This document shows positions 13,676-23,532 of a stretch of DNA of 30,635 bases, in pieces. The translations under genes and the position numbers were made by a program. This DNA comes from a virus. Where the stretch lies: positions 1 to 30,635 of IMG/VR virus record IMGVR_UViG_3300022169_000015. One strand, given 5' to 3'. A model generated the notes under the pieces. It was not told where the DNA came from. It saw only the letters and a program-made list of their open reading frames with translations, and searched no databases. Positions within the stretch are counted from its first letter, which is position 1; each line of letters starts with the position of its first letter.

Positions 13676-15646
13676 TTAATATCCATTGTTTGCTGTGTAA
13701 TCTGTGCTCACGCTGAAAAGTTGTTTTTCTCCGCCAGGATTTGTTAAACTATCTGTTGAAATTTTAACCGCAGCGTAATACCCTTTTATTCCAGCTATTT
13801 GATTGCCAAAGTTAACCTCGCCTTCAGACACTCTAGAGTCGTTTACTATTGCCGCTACATATTTGTTTTCTTTTCTATTAAAACCTTGGTAGTAGTTGTT
13901 TATAAAACCTGGATTAGAGGTTCCAAAAACAGTATTGTAATCCGCTCTATTTACGGTTAAGCTAAATCTAAGTAATGTAGCCGCTGCTGTGTTTAAATTT
14001 TGACTAACAGTTAACACTCTTGTTGAGGCTACGTAACTAACTATTGTTGTTCCAAGCGGCACACCTTTACCATAAATAGCAGCTCCAACTGGTACTATTA
14101 CTTGCCCTTGAGTAAGGCCAAATACTCCAGTTAAATTATTTATTGAAATGCTAGTTGTGCCAATTGCCGCTGTTGTAGATACCGCTGTACCTTCTACTAC
14201 TGTGAATTGACCTTCGTAATAACTTTTTATATCAAAGCTTTGATCAAAAACGTCTATCCAAGACTGGGAAGTAGTAGAAAAATTAGTACCAGTATTATCT
14301 GAGGAAATTCCAGCCGTATCTATTTGCCACCCGTTGCTTCCTTCGTATCCTATAGTAAAAAAAGATTTAGATTTAACTGGATTGTCATTAACAACAAAAC
14401 TAACAGAACTAGGATATCCTACTCCATAAAAATCACCTCTACCAACACTTTTTGAATAGTGCTTATACAAACCAGTAGAAGACCCAAAAAATAACTTTGA
14501 ATTATCGTTTAATGTTATAGGTGAAACACTAGTGAGGATGTTTGTGGTTGAATCAAAAGAAGCAACAACGCCAATCAAGGTGTATGGGTACACACATGGA
14601 ACAGCTAAACATGCGCGAATAGATGAACCTGCAATTATGTCACCTACAACAGTACCTGGGGCTAATTGAAATACGGTTTGTGGTCCGCAGCCGCCAGCAC
14701 AACCACTAACTTGTCCAAAAGCAGTTCCACCTGATGTTTTTACTGAATAAAATTCATTTCTTAAACTAAACATTTGATCTGGTTCGTAGTCATAGAAACT
14801 AACCCATCCGTTATACTTGCTATCGTAAGCTAGTGTATAGTAATTATTATTGCTAGAGTTTAAAGTAGGATTTCCTTGCAAAGAAGTTACATACTGTTTA
14901 TTATGAATGTCAAAACCACCTATAACATAACCTTCGCTTATTGAATTATCTATAAGCTCTAAGCTTGTTCTAAAGAAGTTTTTCATTCCATAAGAAGATA
15001 TTTCATTTATACCGCTTCTACTCAACTCAAGTATTGCATTGTTGTTTTTATCAGAAAAGTATTGATTGTAACCGTATTGAGCGAAACTCTCAGGATTCTT
15101 GCTTATACCATATTCACCAGCGAAGGGTTGTAGTACGCCAATCACTAAATTACTAGAAGTAACAGATCCACCGCCTTCTGCTGAATATATAGCATCTTTA
15201 TCAATTAAAGCTCTACTTACTTTTAATTCTTGAAATACATTTAAATTAGAATCAGAAGCATATAGTTTTTGTATAGACCCATTGGCTGGATCTGCTGATT
15301 TAGTTATGTCTTCTCCAATAGAAAAAACATTAGTTTTATTTATACCAGTTCTAGAATTAAAAGGGCCAGAATATATTAATGAATTTCCTAAAAACGAAGC
15401 ATCAGTGTCTTCTTCAACTATATATGCTTTAGCTCCAAAGTCCACAGATGTATTATTATAACCTCCTCTAATCCTAGACTCTTCAATAACCCAATTGTTT
15501 GCGTCATTAGTGTTTGGAATCACTTCATAACCACCTAAATCCTCAGGTATACCTCTAGAACCATTCCATATTGGCATCTCTGAATCATTGTTAGTTTTAT
15601 TCAGGATATATGAGTTAAAATATTTTACTTCTATTACAGCTCCCAT
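13676..15646 (-). CDS. Tail hub/stabilisation-like protein, 656 aa
   Basis: It begins MGAVIEVKYFNSYILNK and contains segments I recognise from flavobacterial podovirus tail proteins. These are WVIEESRIRGGYNNTSVDFG, SLIYSGPFNSRTGIN, ITKSADPANGSIQKLYA, FQELKVSRALIDKDAIYSAE and LELSRSGINEISSYGMKNFF. The repeated strand pattern suggests a beta-propeller-like fold. Two apparent insertions break the family pattern: a Cys-bearing stretch near residues 312-385 (C316, C320 and a later ACLAVPC) and a beta-rich module near 495-562 containing GKGVPLGTTIVSYV. It lies 25 bases downstream of the 1637-residue tail gene, so the two probably act in the same tail complex. It could include receptor-contacting surface in the insertions. 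Confidence 0.8.
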   Translation of the reverse strand: MGAVIEVKYFNSYILNKTNNDSEMPIWNGSRGIPEDLGGYEVIPNTNDANNWVIEESRIRGGYNNTSVDFGAKAYIVEEDTDASFLGNSLIYSGPFNSRTGINKTNVFSIGEDITKSADPANGSIQKLYASDSNLNVFQELKVSRALIDKDAIYSAEGGGSVTSSNLVIGVLQPFAGEYGISKNPESFAQYGYNQYFSDKNNNAILELSRSGINEISSYGMKNFFRTSLELIDNSISEGYVIGGFDIHNKQYVTSLQGNPTLNSSNNNYYTLAYDSKYNGWVSFYDYEPDQMFSLRNEFYSVKTSGGTAFGQVSGCAGGCGPQTVFQLAPGTVVGDIIAGSSIRACLAVPCVYPYTLIGVVASFDSTTNILTSVSPITLNDNSKLFFGSSTGLYKHYSKSVGRGDFYGVGYPSSVSFVVNDNPVKSKSFFTIGYEGSNGWQIDTAGISSDNTGTNFSTTSQSWIDVFDQSFDIKSYYEGQFTVVEGTAVSTTAAIGTTSISINNLTGVFGLTQGQVIVPVGAAIYGKGVPLGTTIVSYVASTRVLTVSQNLNTAAATLLRFSLTVNRADYNTVFGTSNPGFINNYYQGFNRKENKYVAAIVNDSRVSEGEVNFGNQIAGIKGYYAAVKISTDSLTNPGGEKQLFSVSTDYTANNGY

Positions 15647-15671
15647 GTTGTTATTATTACTTATTTTTCTA

Positions 15672-18600
15672 TTAAGTTACTACAGCCCAAGTGTATTGAT
15701 CTAACCCCCACAGTTCTGGGTCTTCTGATATACCCAACGCTTTCCCTTGGCCACTTGGTATGGTGTAATCAGGAACTGTTATATTCATGCCAATACCATT
15801 GCAATCTATTGAAAGGCTTGGAGGCGAATTGTATGCTTGGCATTCAGCGGGTAGCGCATCCGCGATATAAGTGAAAACCGTTGATGCACCGGTAAAAGGC
15901 CATACTTGACTATACTTACAACTGTCACCTGAAATCCCACCTTCCAGCCATTCTTCAAGGACAGCATTTTCGGTTCCTGCAAATTTTAACTGATATATAT
16001 CTGTGTTTCTTTCAACAAAACGTATCTGTATTACATTGTTTGCGTCGGCAAGTACATCCACTAACGTGCTGGTATTGCCTCCCGCTACGTTAAGGTGTGG
16101 TCCCCAGGAATTGTAAACCCCAATATAACTATATCCAATAGATCCTCCTTGACTTGGAGTTTTGAAAAAATCACGGGTAGCCCTACTAAAGGCACCATTA
16201 AATATATACCAGCCTCTAGACTCTGGCGCGCCATCTAGCACTTCAAAATATGTAATGTATTGATAACATACACTAGGGTTTAAACCGCTGTTTGATTGTG
16301 TGTAAGTTATATAACCTGGTGCCCCAAATGGAGGATAGTCTTCTGGAGGAGGTAAAAGACCTGCTCTAGTATATCTAATTCTTTGATAAACCTTGCCTAT
16401 TGTAACACCAAAGTTTAATATTATATCTACTGTGTCTGCAAAGCTCCCACCACCCGCGTCTTGAACCTGTATTGTTAAATAGTAAGTTTCTATTGGCACG
16501 GTGTTAATAGCTAGATTTACTAAATTCCAAGTGGCTGTAATATTGTTAGTAGTTAGATATTGTATTCCAAAGTAATCAACAACTGGCCCATCCACAGAGC
16601 CTGATCTTTGAGATATTATAGTACAATCACCAGGATTGAAAATTCCAGAAAGCGCAGGAAGCGGTGCTGAGTTATTAGCGCTGCCATTTTGGGCCATTAT
16701 AGGGGTTATAATTTCCGTAGCTTGAGTTATTGGAAATGTTTGACCTTGAGCTGGCATTGAAATAGTGGGAGATACATTTTGTAAACTTATTTCTTCTGTA
16801 AAAAATGTTTCTAATCCATTTATAACTGCTCTAAATGTAAAAATAAAAACCCTAGATGCTGGAGAGTAATTAAAAAATATAGCGTCAAAATAAGCAGTAG
16901 TTGTTTCTATGTTGAATAAATTACTTGTTCCAACTTGCGTTAAAGTAAAATATTGATCTACGTTAACAGCGGGAGTGAGTCCGTTGGTTACACCAACAAT
17001 CTCTAAAGTTTCGTTAATTTCAGATGAAGGTACTATTTGCCCAAAATTATCTAACATGCTAAACGGTGCTGAAAATATTTCACCGCCCTCTTCTAATCCT
17101 TCCGTAAAAGGAGAAGGGTTTAAATCACTAAAGCTAGCTGCTCCAGAAGAACCGTTTATTATAGAGTTATTTAAATCTGAAATCAGACCTGTTGTTGATG
17201 TTTCCCAAAATATATCAAGTAAACTCTCTACGGGTTCTGTTTCATAAACAGCTAAGTATTGAAGTCCAGGGGTTGCATCGTTAACTATTGTTACTGTTTG
17301 ATCAAAACTAACGCTTACAGGTTTATTTACTTTTATTCTTGCAGGGGTTGATATTGCTATTGTAATACCGTTTGCTATACTAACAACATTACTAACTGTA
17401 ATTTTTGGGTTAGCCAATGGAGTTGATGTACCTTCTTCTATAGAAACTATGACAGTCCCTTCTGGTATATCGTCTGTACCTATACTGTCAACTAAATCAC
17501 CAACCGCCACGATAGAGGTGTTAGCAATACCTCCTAAAGTGTTTAGTTCAATTACATCACTTATTGATGCGCCGGCAGTTACAAATGTTCCTGGAGATAT
17601 TTCCTGCGCTGGTGTGAAACCTGGTGTTTCAATTATTAAATCTTCTGGAAACCCAGAGCCTAAAACTTTGTCGCCTGGGTTTATTGTGCCCGGGTCTCCA
17701 GCTATACTAGCTAATCTTATTATATCAGTTGTAGTGGTTCTAGCGGACTGAGCATTAACAGTGTCATAGTTAGTTTTTGAATCTTGACCTATTTTTTTAT
17801 GTGTAGTAATTCTAGCTATTAAAGGATTTGATTCTAAGGAATAAAACTGAGGAAAATAATCTGGTCTTGGAGCCTCATCGCTTAAAGGATTATAGTCAAA
17901 CAAATCTCTAACGGTTGATATAGTAGAAACAATATCCGTAAATCTTTCAGGATAATATTGTTTATTGCTACTACCGAAATCAGTGCTAGGTATAACCGGG
18001 TTGACTGTGTTTTCTACTCTACCATAAAGTTGTACAGAGCTTCTAAACTGTCTTTGCTCTGGACCAACTTCTGACAAATCTCTAGGGACTTTGTTGATAT
18101 TGTCGTTTATTAAAACAACATGAGAAGTTTTACCTCTTTCTAAAGTTTGATTAGATGGATATGAAGCCATTATGCCAGGTAGATAGACATTATAATACTC
18201 TTGTTCTGTTTGCTTGACAACTATTTTATAAGAATACCATCCTAAAGGATTATAGCTTGAGCTTGTACTATCTCCATTATACAAACCAGGTGTTCCAGTT
18301 TGTGTGTTTTTTGTTGAAAATAACGCTTGATTGAAAAGAAGTTTAATTGAGTTACCTGGCCACTGAGAAGGTACAACCGCTGGGCTTATGTACGGCGAGT
18401 ATATAGTAGATCCAGAGTAGCTAATTCCATTAATTATTATAGTGTCTTTATTGTTAGATAGAATAACAGTAGAAGTTCTACCGTATCTGTCTGACAAAAC
18501 AACCCCTACTTGGTAGTTTCTATTAGACTTTACGCTATGATTAGGGTATTCTATAATACTGGTTGTTTGAGAAGTATCCGATCCAGGTTCAAATAAAACT

Positions 18601-20585
18601 ATATTAGATGCGACTAGATTAGTAACTGCATTAGTTAGCACAACTAAGTAATTACCAGAACCAACTGGGTTTTCTGTTACAGAAACTACCTCTGTCTCTT
18701 CTGGAATACTACCGGTACCTACAACTATAGATATAAAATCTCCAACATTTGGAACAACTCCTGTTTTTTTGGGTGTTATTTCTATAGTAGTGCCATTGTA
18801 TGGTCCTCCAATGATTGTTCCTTCTTCTTTTTTTAAATCAAAATCTGCTTTCTTAGAAACAGAAACGTTAAAGTTTAAAAACTCAGGTGGAGTGTGTTTA
18901 TTTTGAAAATTACCATATATTACTCTATTACCCGATACTTCTTGAGCTAATGCTTTTACAGGAACTTTATCATAAACTCTTACAAGATCCGCTTCAGGTA
19001 AAGTTTTAAAAGGTTTTTTAGATTGATAATTAAAAACAAAGTAATCAGGGTTATTTATATTTAAAACTACATTATCAATTAGTGTTTGAGCTACGTCTAA
19101 AGTTATTTCTCCTCCGGCTGATGGGTTGTTTAAATTGTCTGGAACAAAATTTGTGATTTTAGGCTTACCTACTATACCAAAACCAGTCACTAAACCGCCT
19201 ATTGGAACACCTCCTAATACACTATCTATGTTAAAAGTAAAAGAACCAGTAACAGGTCCTATTACGCTGAAAGTACCTGCGGCTTGTTCGATATCACTCA
19301 CCGGTACCGTATCTATAACCTTAACGGCAATAGCGTCTGACTCTTTATATAATATATCTACTTCTTTAAGCTTTAAACTATTTTTTATATTATAGTTTTT
19401 AAAAGGTAAAGGTATTCTTAATTTTATGTCATTTACTTTATTTTGCATAAAAGAAACAGTGGTACTTCTATAAGTGTCACTTTGATCTTCTACATCTGCT
19501 AAATTTGGTTTTTTTACATATAAAAAATAACCGTCTTGTTCTGGTATAAAAGCGGCTTGTGTGAAAGGAGCAAATATAGAGTATTCGTTGTCTTCGTACT
19601 TAAACCTGTAGCTAAATCTAGAAAATTTATCTTCTAAAAAATCTGGATCACCAGCAAATCCAGCGTCATAATAAGGATTTGGATTTAATACAATATCACT
19701 CAACACTGTTAACTCAGGAAAAACACCACCCGCAATTACAAATGTCCAAACATCGCTAGGCTCATCGTATGTTGCTGAAAGTAGCGTTGCTCCTGGTATA
19801 ATTGTTATTTGTCCAGTATCAAAAGATGTATAACCTATAGTTGCAGCAGTTGAGTACTCACCACCTGCTAAAACAATATCTCCAGTAAAAGAATTTACAT
19901 CCACACTGGTAGCACCTGCCACTATAGCGCTGTCTAAGTTTCCAAAACCACCATTTGGATAGTTCTTTGAAACAACATCTTTAAGAGTACACTCATTAAC
20001 CCCATCTTGAGAAGATAAATAGCTTTCTTCGTAAAGCTCTATACAGTCATAAGGATTGTATTTAGATACAGATATTTGATCTTCTGTGGTATAGTAGTTT
20101 ATATTTGCTTCAGCCTGCTCTAGATTTACAACTCTTGGTTGATTTCTATCGTCTGTCCAAAACAATAAGTTTTCTAAAACATTAGAACCGTGTATGGGGT
20201 TTTGTCTTGAAAAGTTTAAGAATGCTCCACGAACTAAAACATTAGATGTTTGAGTTTGAGAGTCATATCGTGTTATAAAATTAGCAGCACCTGGAGAGTA
20301 ACTGTTATTTGGAGTGTCAAACCAATTTGTCCAAAATAAATAAACACTACTTGTTTCGTTGTTAACACAATAACCTATACAATGCAAATCAGAAACGCCT
20401 GTTAAGTTTTCAATATCTAAGACGTTAACATTGCCTAATATATTTTCAACAGAACCTGCGCTTTGTGACTCAGAAGCACTTACTTGAATGTTTTTAGCCG
20501 TTCTATATTCTCCTTTTGGAATAATACGAGCATCCAAATCTTGATTCATTTTGGATTTTAAAAACGTGTTTGTAGATTTCCCCAT
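15672..20585 (-). CDS. Large tail stabilisation-type protein, 1637 aa
   Basis: The N-terminus (MGKSTNTFLKSKMNQDLDAR, then PKGEYRTAKNIQVSASES, then LLFWTDDRNQPRVVNL near residue 140-160) is the signature of the tail stabilisation family of flavobacterial and crAss-like podoviruses. The core continues with YRFKYEDNEYSIFAPF, VDILYKESDA and NRNYQVGVVLSDRYGRTST. Into this core are set several beta-rich modules (near residues 217-285, 436-512, 597-662 and 960-1080), and an Ig-like stretch follows near 1270-1370. The last 230 residues carry several Cys and aromatic residues and finish ELWGLDQYTWAVVT. They are encoded by noticeably higher-GC DNA and look like a separate, possibly receptor-facing, domain. 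It is far longer than a minimal family member because of the modules. Confidence 0.82.
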   Translation of the reverse strand: MGKSTNTFLKSKMNQDLDARIIPKGEYRTAKNIQVSASESQSAGSVENILGNVNVLDIENLTGVSDLHCIGYCVNNETSSVYLFWTNWFDTPNNSYSPGAANFITRYDSQTQTSNVLVRGAFLNFSRQNPIHGSNVLENLLFWTDDRNQPRVVNLEQAEANINYYTTEDQISVSKYNPYDCIELYEESYLSSQDGVNECTLKDVVSKNYPNGGFGNLDSAIVAGATSVDVNSFTGDIVLAGGEYSTAATIGYTSFDTGQITIIPGATLLSATYDEPSDVWTFVIAGGVFPELTVLSDIVLNPNPYYDAGFAGDPDFLEDKFSRFSYRFKYEDNEYSIFAPFTQAAFIPEQDGYFLYVKKPNLADVEDQSDTYRSTTVSFMQNKVNDIKLRIPLPFKNYNIKNSLKLKEVDILYKESDAIAVKVIDTVPVSDIEQAAGTFSVIGPVTGSFTFNIDSVLGGVPIGGLVTGFGIVGKPKITNFVPDNLNNPSAGGEITLDVAQTLIDNVVLNINNPDYFVFNYQSKKPFKTLPEADLVRVYDKVPVKALAQEVSGNRVIYGNFQNKHTPPEFLNFNVSVSKKADFDLKKEEGTIIGGPYNGTTIEITPKKTGVVPNVGDFISIVVGTGSIPEETEVVSVTENPVGSGNYLVVLTNAVTNLVASNIVLFEPGSDTSQTTSIIEYPNHSVKSNRNYQVGVVLSDRYGRTSTVILSNNKDTIIINGISYSGSTIYSPYISPAVVPSQWPGNSIKLLFNQALFSTKNTQTGTPGLYNGDSTSSSYNPLGWYSYKIVVKQTEQEYYNVYLPGIMASYPSNQTLERGKTSHVVLINDNINKVPRDLSEVGPEQRQFRSSVQLYGRVENTVNPVIPSTDFGSSNKQYYPERFTDIVSTISTVRDLFDYNPLSDEAPRPDYFPQFYSLESNPLIARITTHKKIGQDSKTNYDTVNAQSARTTTTDIIRLASIAGDPGTINPGDKVLGSGFPEDLIIETPGFTPAQEISPGTFVTAGASISDVIELNTLGGIANTSIVAVGDLVDSIGTDDIPEGTVIVSIEEGTSTPLANPKITVSNVVSIANGITIAISTPARIKVNKPVSVSFDQTVTIVNDATPGLQYLAVYETEPVESLLDIFWETSTTGLISDLNNSIINGSSGAASFSDLNPSPFTEGLEEGGEIFSAPFSMLDNFGQIVPSSEINETLEIVGVTNGLTPAVNVDQYFTLTQVGTSNLFNIETTTAYFDAIFFNYSPASRVFIFTFRAVINGLETFFTEEISLQNVSPTISMPAQGQTFPITQATEIITPIMAQNGSANNSAPLPALSGIFNPGDCTIISQRSGSVDGPVVDYFGIQYLTTNNITATWNLVNLAINTVPIETYYLTIQVQDAGGGSFADTVDIILNFGVTIGKVYQRIRYTRAGLLPPPEDYPPFGAPGYITYTQSNSGLNPSVCYQYITYFEVLDGAPESRGWYIFNGAFSRATRDFFKTPSQGGSIGYSYIGVYNSWGPHLNVAGGNTSTLVDVLADANNVIQIRFVERNTDIYQLKFAGTENAVLEEWLEGGISGDSCKYSQVWPFTGASTVFTYIADALPAECQAYNSPPSLSIDCNGIGMNITVPDYTIPSGQGKALGISEDPELWGLDQYTWAVVT

Positions 20586-20591
20586 TTAATT

Positions 20592-21818
20592 CTAGTGTTT
20601 AATCCATTTAGATTTACCTCTCATTACCTGAACAATTTCATCAAGCTTAATGTTAGATAACCTTATTTTTGCGTTTCTTAATTTAGCTCTTCTGTCTTTT
20701 TGAAGTCTTTGAACTAAATACTCTTGTTGACCTGATCTTGTAGATACTATAGAATGTAATATAGACGCGTATAGAGCGTCTTCAGCTAGCTTAGGAACTT
20801 TAGTGTCTACATCATGCGCTAAACCATCAGAGATGTACTCTAGTACTATTAATCTATTTGCTAAATTACTAGAGAAAGACATTTTGCCCTCTCTTTCGTT
20901 TAACGTGAACCAACCATTCGATTGAGCAAGCTGCGGATCAAGACCATATTGTCTTCCCCAGTTCCAGCTACCCTCAAATCCGTAAGCATTTTGAAAATCG
21001 ATAGCCTCGTTTATATTATTAGCAAACTGACCGTTTAATAAGTTATCATTTGCTCCAGCCCATCGCTCTTCAGTTATCGATGTACCTTCTAAGTTTTCTC
21101 CAAAGTTATCCTGAGTAGGAACTCCTTGAGCGTCTTGAATAGGATTTTCGTATGGATTTATAGTTAAATTGTTCGCAGGGTATATAATTCTTTTTACACC
21201 AAGTTGGTCTATAAAAGAAACCCTTACGTAGTTAACATAGCCTTGAGGTAATACCACGCTTAAGCTAGGTGGTATTGTGAGCTCTTGAGAGTGTACACTT
21301 TTTAGAGTGTCATAGCTAAATTCTTGCAAACTTCTTTTAGCAAAGAATAGTACGTCTGATTTTTTAGTATTTTGTAATATCTTACCATCTCCTACGTACC
21401 CAACCATGAAGTTGTCTATAGCGTCTGAGAGTTTAATATACTCATAGCTTCCGTAGTTATCTTCAACAGTTGTACCAAAAGCATCACCGTTTCCATAGTT
21501 ACCACCATCTAAAGATTTAAGTTGAACTACAAAATAAGTTCCAATAGTTGGTATAACAGGGACTAATACTGTGCCTAAGACTATAGTGTTATTTAAAACT
21601 AAGTAAGAGGTGTTATACTCTATAAAACTTCCAGGTAAACCCGTAGCTGAAGTAAATAACTTAAAGTTATTTAAAGCATAATCTACATCTGTTGGGTTAA
21701 AAGACCCAAGTATTAAATTAGTGTCGAAGGTTGTAATAAAAGAACCTGAGGCGCCGTCAGCTATAAACTGCTGGGCTCCTTGATAATATTGTTGGTTTGT
21801 TTCAGTTATTAAACCCAT
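20592..21818 (-). CDS. Head-tail connector / ring-like structural protein, 408 aa
   Basis: The protein is a mix of beta-rich N-terminal half and helical C-terminal half. Recognisable features are SYEYIKLSDAIDNFMVGYVG near residue 128-147, KSDVLFFAKRSLQEFSYDTL, a GYVNYVRVSFIDQLGVKRIIYP strand pair, and a very basic end (KDRRAKLRNAKIRLSNIKLD). Proteins of this kind between the capsid and the stabilisation protein act as adaptor or ring proteins joining portal to tail in related phages. That assignment is by position and general resemblance. The basic C-terminal helix could contact DNA or the portal. It starts 2 bases after the upstream gene's stop and is followed 6 bases later by the 1637-residue gene. 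Confidence 0.72.
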   Translation of the reverse strand: MGLITETNQQYYQGAQQFIADGASGSFITTFDTNLILGSFNPTDVDYALNNFKLFTSATGLPGSFIEYNTSYLVLNNTIVLGTVLVPVIPTIGTYFVVQLKSLDGGNYGNGDAFGTTVEDNYGSYEYIKLSDAIDNFMVGYVGDGKILQNTKKSDVLFFAKRSLQEFSYDTLKSVHSQELTIPPSLSVVLPQGYVNYVRVSFIDQLGVKRIIYPANNLTINPYENPIQDAQGVPTQDNFGENLEGTSITEERWAGANDNLLNGQFANNINEAIDFQNAYGFEGSWNWGRQYGLDPQLAQSNGWFTLNEREGKMSFSSNLANRLIVLEYISDGLAHDVDTKVPKLAEDALYASILHSIVSTRSGQQEYLVQRLQKDRRAKLRNAKIRLSNIKLDEIVQVMRGKSKWIKH

Positions 21819-21820
21819 TG

Positions 21821-22645
21821 TTATGATTTTTCGTTGATTGAAGTTTGTTGAGCTTCTTGCTCAGCTACTTGTATAATTGTAGGATCGTTTATAACAACAC
21901 CAAGATATTTTAATATACCAATAACTAAGTTTGTTTGCTCAGATACATCTAACATGAAGTTAATGGAAGATTGAAAGCTATTTATATACTGTCCACCCGC
22001 GCCTCCTGTAAAACCCCAAATTGGGTCAGTAGGTACCATTATAGCGCTTGCTGTAACTAAGTCAGGAAGAGGAGATGGTATTACTACGTAGCTATTTTTA
22101 CCTTGATTAGAAACTGTATAACCTCCGTAGTTGTAATATATAGGAAATTGCTTTGTTGGTTTAGTTAATTTAGAGTTTTTTATTCTAGTGTATTCTTTTT
22201 TACTAGTTCGTTGAGCTACAGATGTGTAAGTAGGGTTTCCATTATATGTACATGAAACTTCTCCTAAAATATACACCTGAGGGTTTATGCTAAGACTAAC
22301 GGGATTTATACTAGAGTAAACAAACCCAATATTGTCAACGTAAGTAAGCGGAAGAGGAGGTTGTATAAGAGGGTTTGGTGTTATAAAGTCAAATGTAATT
22401 TCTTTTATAAAAGGAGTTACCTTGTATGATAAGTTGTCAAAAACATTAAAATACTCAGTATCGTTTTGTGTGTTATTTTGATTTTGACGATTTACTTGAT
22501 TTCCATCGGGAAAATAAGAATTAAATATTTCAAGTTGAACTTGGGCAGCTATACTATTAAATTCATCTGGAGGCACATAACCTCTCTGTTCTTTGTTTAA
22601 TATATACAAGACTGTTTGATATACTGTGTTTACACTTACCGCCAT
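21821..22645 (-). CDS. Structural protein, connector/ring type, 274 aa
   Basis: It opens with a helical section (VNTVYQTVLYILNKEQRGYV, then PPDEFNSIAAQVQLEIFNSYF) that I recognise from small structural proteins at this place in flavobacterial podoviruses. A beta-rich middle, rich in Asn, Tyr and Pro, follows, and then a helical end (DVSEQTNLVIGILKYLGVVI) with an acidic/Gln tail. There is no enzyme motif. The likely role is a head-tail completion or ring protein, from its position and its partner gene directly downstream. Its ATG lies only 20 bases after a terminator hairpin, so it depends on read-through or a very close promoter. Confidence 0.7.
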   Translation of the reverse strand: MAVSVNTVYQTVLYILNKEQRGYVPPDEFNSIAAQVQLEIFNSYFPDGNQVNRQNQNNTQNDTEYFNVFDNLSYKVTPFIKEITFDFITPNPLIQPPLPLTYVDNIGFVYSSINPVSLSINPQVYILGEVSCTYNGNPTYTSVAQRTSKKEYTRIKNSKLTKPTKQFPIYYNYGGYTVSNQGKNSYVVIPSPLPDLVTASAIMVPTDPIWGFTGGAGGQYINSFQSSINFMLDVSEQTNLVIGILKYLGVVINDPTIIQVAEQEAQQTSINEKS

Positions 22646-22664
22646 TTTTTATTTTTATTATAAT

Positions 22665-22686
22665 AAAAGGCCCGAGTTAACGAGCC
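22665..22686 (-). terminator. Intrinsic terminator after the 22708-23532 gene
   Basis: On the minus strand GGCTCG (86-81) pairs with CGGGCC (74-69) around a 6-base loop, followed by TTTTATT. The stem is complete only on the minus strand, because one pair is G-U there but C-A on the other strand, which shows the direction. It stands directly upstream of the next structural genes and probably lowers, rather than stops, their expression. Confidence 0.75.
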
Positions 22687-22707
22687 CTGTATTAGTATTA
22701 CATGTTA

Positions 22708-23532
22708 TTATAGTTTTTTATCTATAGACTTATAGATTTCTACTCCTTCATCTGTTTTTAAGAAAGCCGCAAACGCTGAGTAAGGGTTTTCATCAAAAGG
22801 AACGTTCATTAATTTTCGACCAGTTGACACCCAAGTGAATGTTCGTTGATCTTGTGATAGACTTATAATGCCAACCTCTTGTGCTCTAATAGCAAAGTTT
22901 CTAAGCTGTACATTTTCGTCATTTGCCAAGTTAATAAACAATGCAGGATTGCTTCTAGCAAATAACATTAAGTCTCTTTTAAGTTCTTTAGAACTCATTT
23001 CATTTACTTTAGAACCTAGTTCAACTCTTAATATTGCCTCCGCTTGATCTACATCTATACTTCTAGCTGCATTCATTGCGTCTATTTGAAGATCTAATAC
23101 TTCTAACTGATCAACAGCCTCTTCGCTAGCGCTAAACTCTTCATATAATTTTCCTTTCAAAGGATGGTATATAGATAATAGTTTTTGTAAGTTTTGTTGT
23201 TCTTTCTTTACAGTTAAAGTTCCGTTGTGAAATCTTATATGCCCCATTGTAACCTCCCCTTTTTGTTCGTCTACTAAAGGTGAATCTTGATTTGTTGCGT
23301 ATCTTATTTCTTTTTGTTTTCCAGTTTTTAAATCAAAATATAATAAAGCATGTTTTCTAGTATGCCTACCAGGTATTGTTAAGGTTAAAGGGCTTTTGTT
23401 GCCTTTTAAATAATAAACTCTATCCTTGATTTCCCATTCAGGTTTTGAAGGTTTTACTGGAGCAGCCATTATTGTTTGTACTGCTTCTTGAGGTGCAACC
23501 TCAACTTGCTTTGCTTTAGCTTGTTTAGCCAT
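22708..23532 (-). CDS. Conserved phage protein of unknown role, follows the capsid gene
   Basis: This 274-residue protein begins with a basic, Ala/Gln-rich leader (MAKQAKAKQVEVAPQ). It has a strand-rich N-terminal half (DRVYYLKGNKSPLTLTIPGR, HALLYFDLKTGKQKEIRYA) and a helical C-terminal half (LMLFARSNPALFINLANDEN, QLRNFAIRAQEVGI). It ends with DENPYSAFAAFLKTDEGVE. The stretch from about residue 195 to 240 could be a winged-helix-like unit (helices followed by a ISLSQDQRTFTW strand). I recognise it as a recurrent neighbour of the capsid gene in this phage type but not its function. It is flanked on both sides by terminators, so it forms its own expression unit. Decoration, head completion and regulatory roles are all open. 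Confidence 0.72.
   Translation of the reverse strand: MAKQAKAKQVEVAPQEAVQTIMAAPVKPSKPEWEIKDRVYYLKGNKSPLTLTIPGRHTRKHALLYFDLKTGKQKEIRYATNQDSPLVDEQKGEVTMGHIRFHNGTLTVKKEQQNLQKLLSIYHPLKGKLYEEFSASEEAVDQLEVLDLQIDAMNAARSIDVDQAEAILRVELGSKVNEMSSKELKRDLMLFARSNPALFINLANDENVQLRNFAIRAQEVGIISLSQDQRTFTWVSTGRKLMNVPFDENPYSAFAAFLKTDEGVEIYKSIDKKL

Noticed and set aside
13676-20585. The two large tail genes as one gene split by a frameshift
   Set aside because: Each has a family-typical N-terminus and its own ATG with an A/T leader; the 25-base gap holds a proper stop, and related phages as I recall them also keep them separate.
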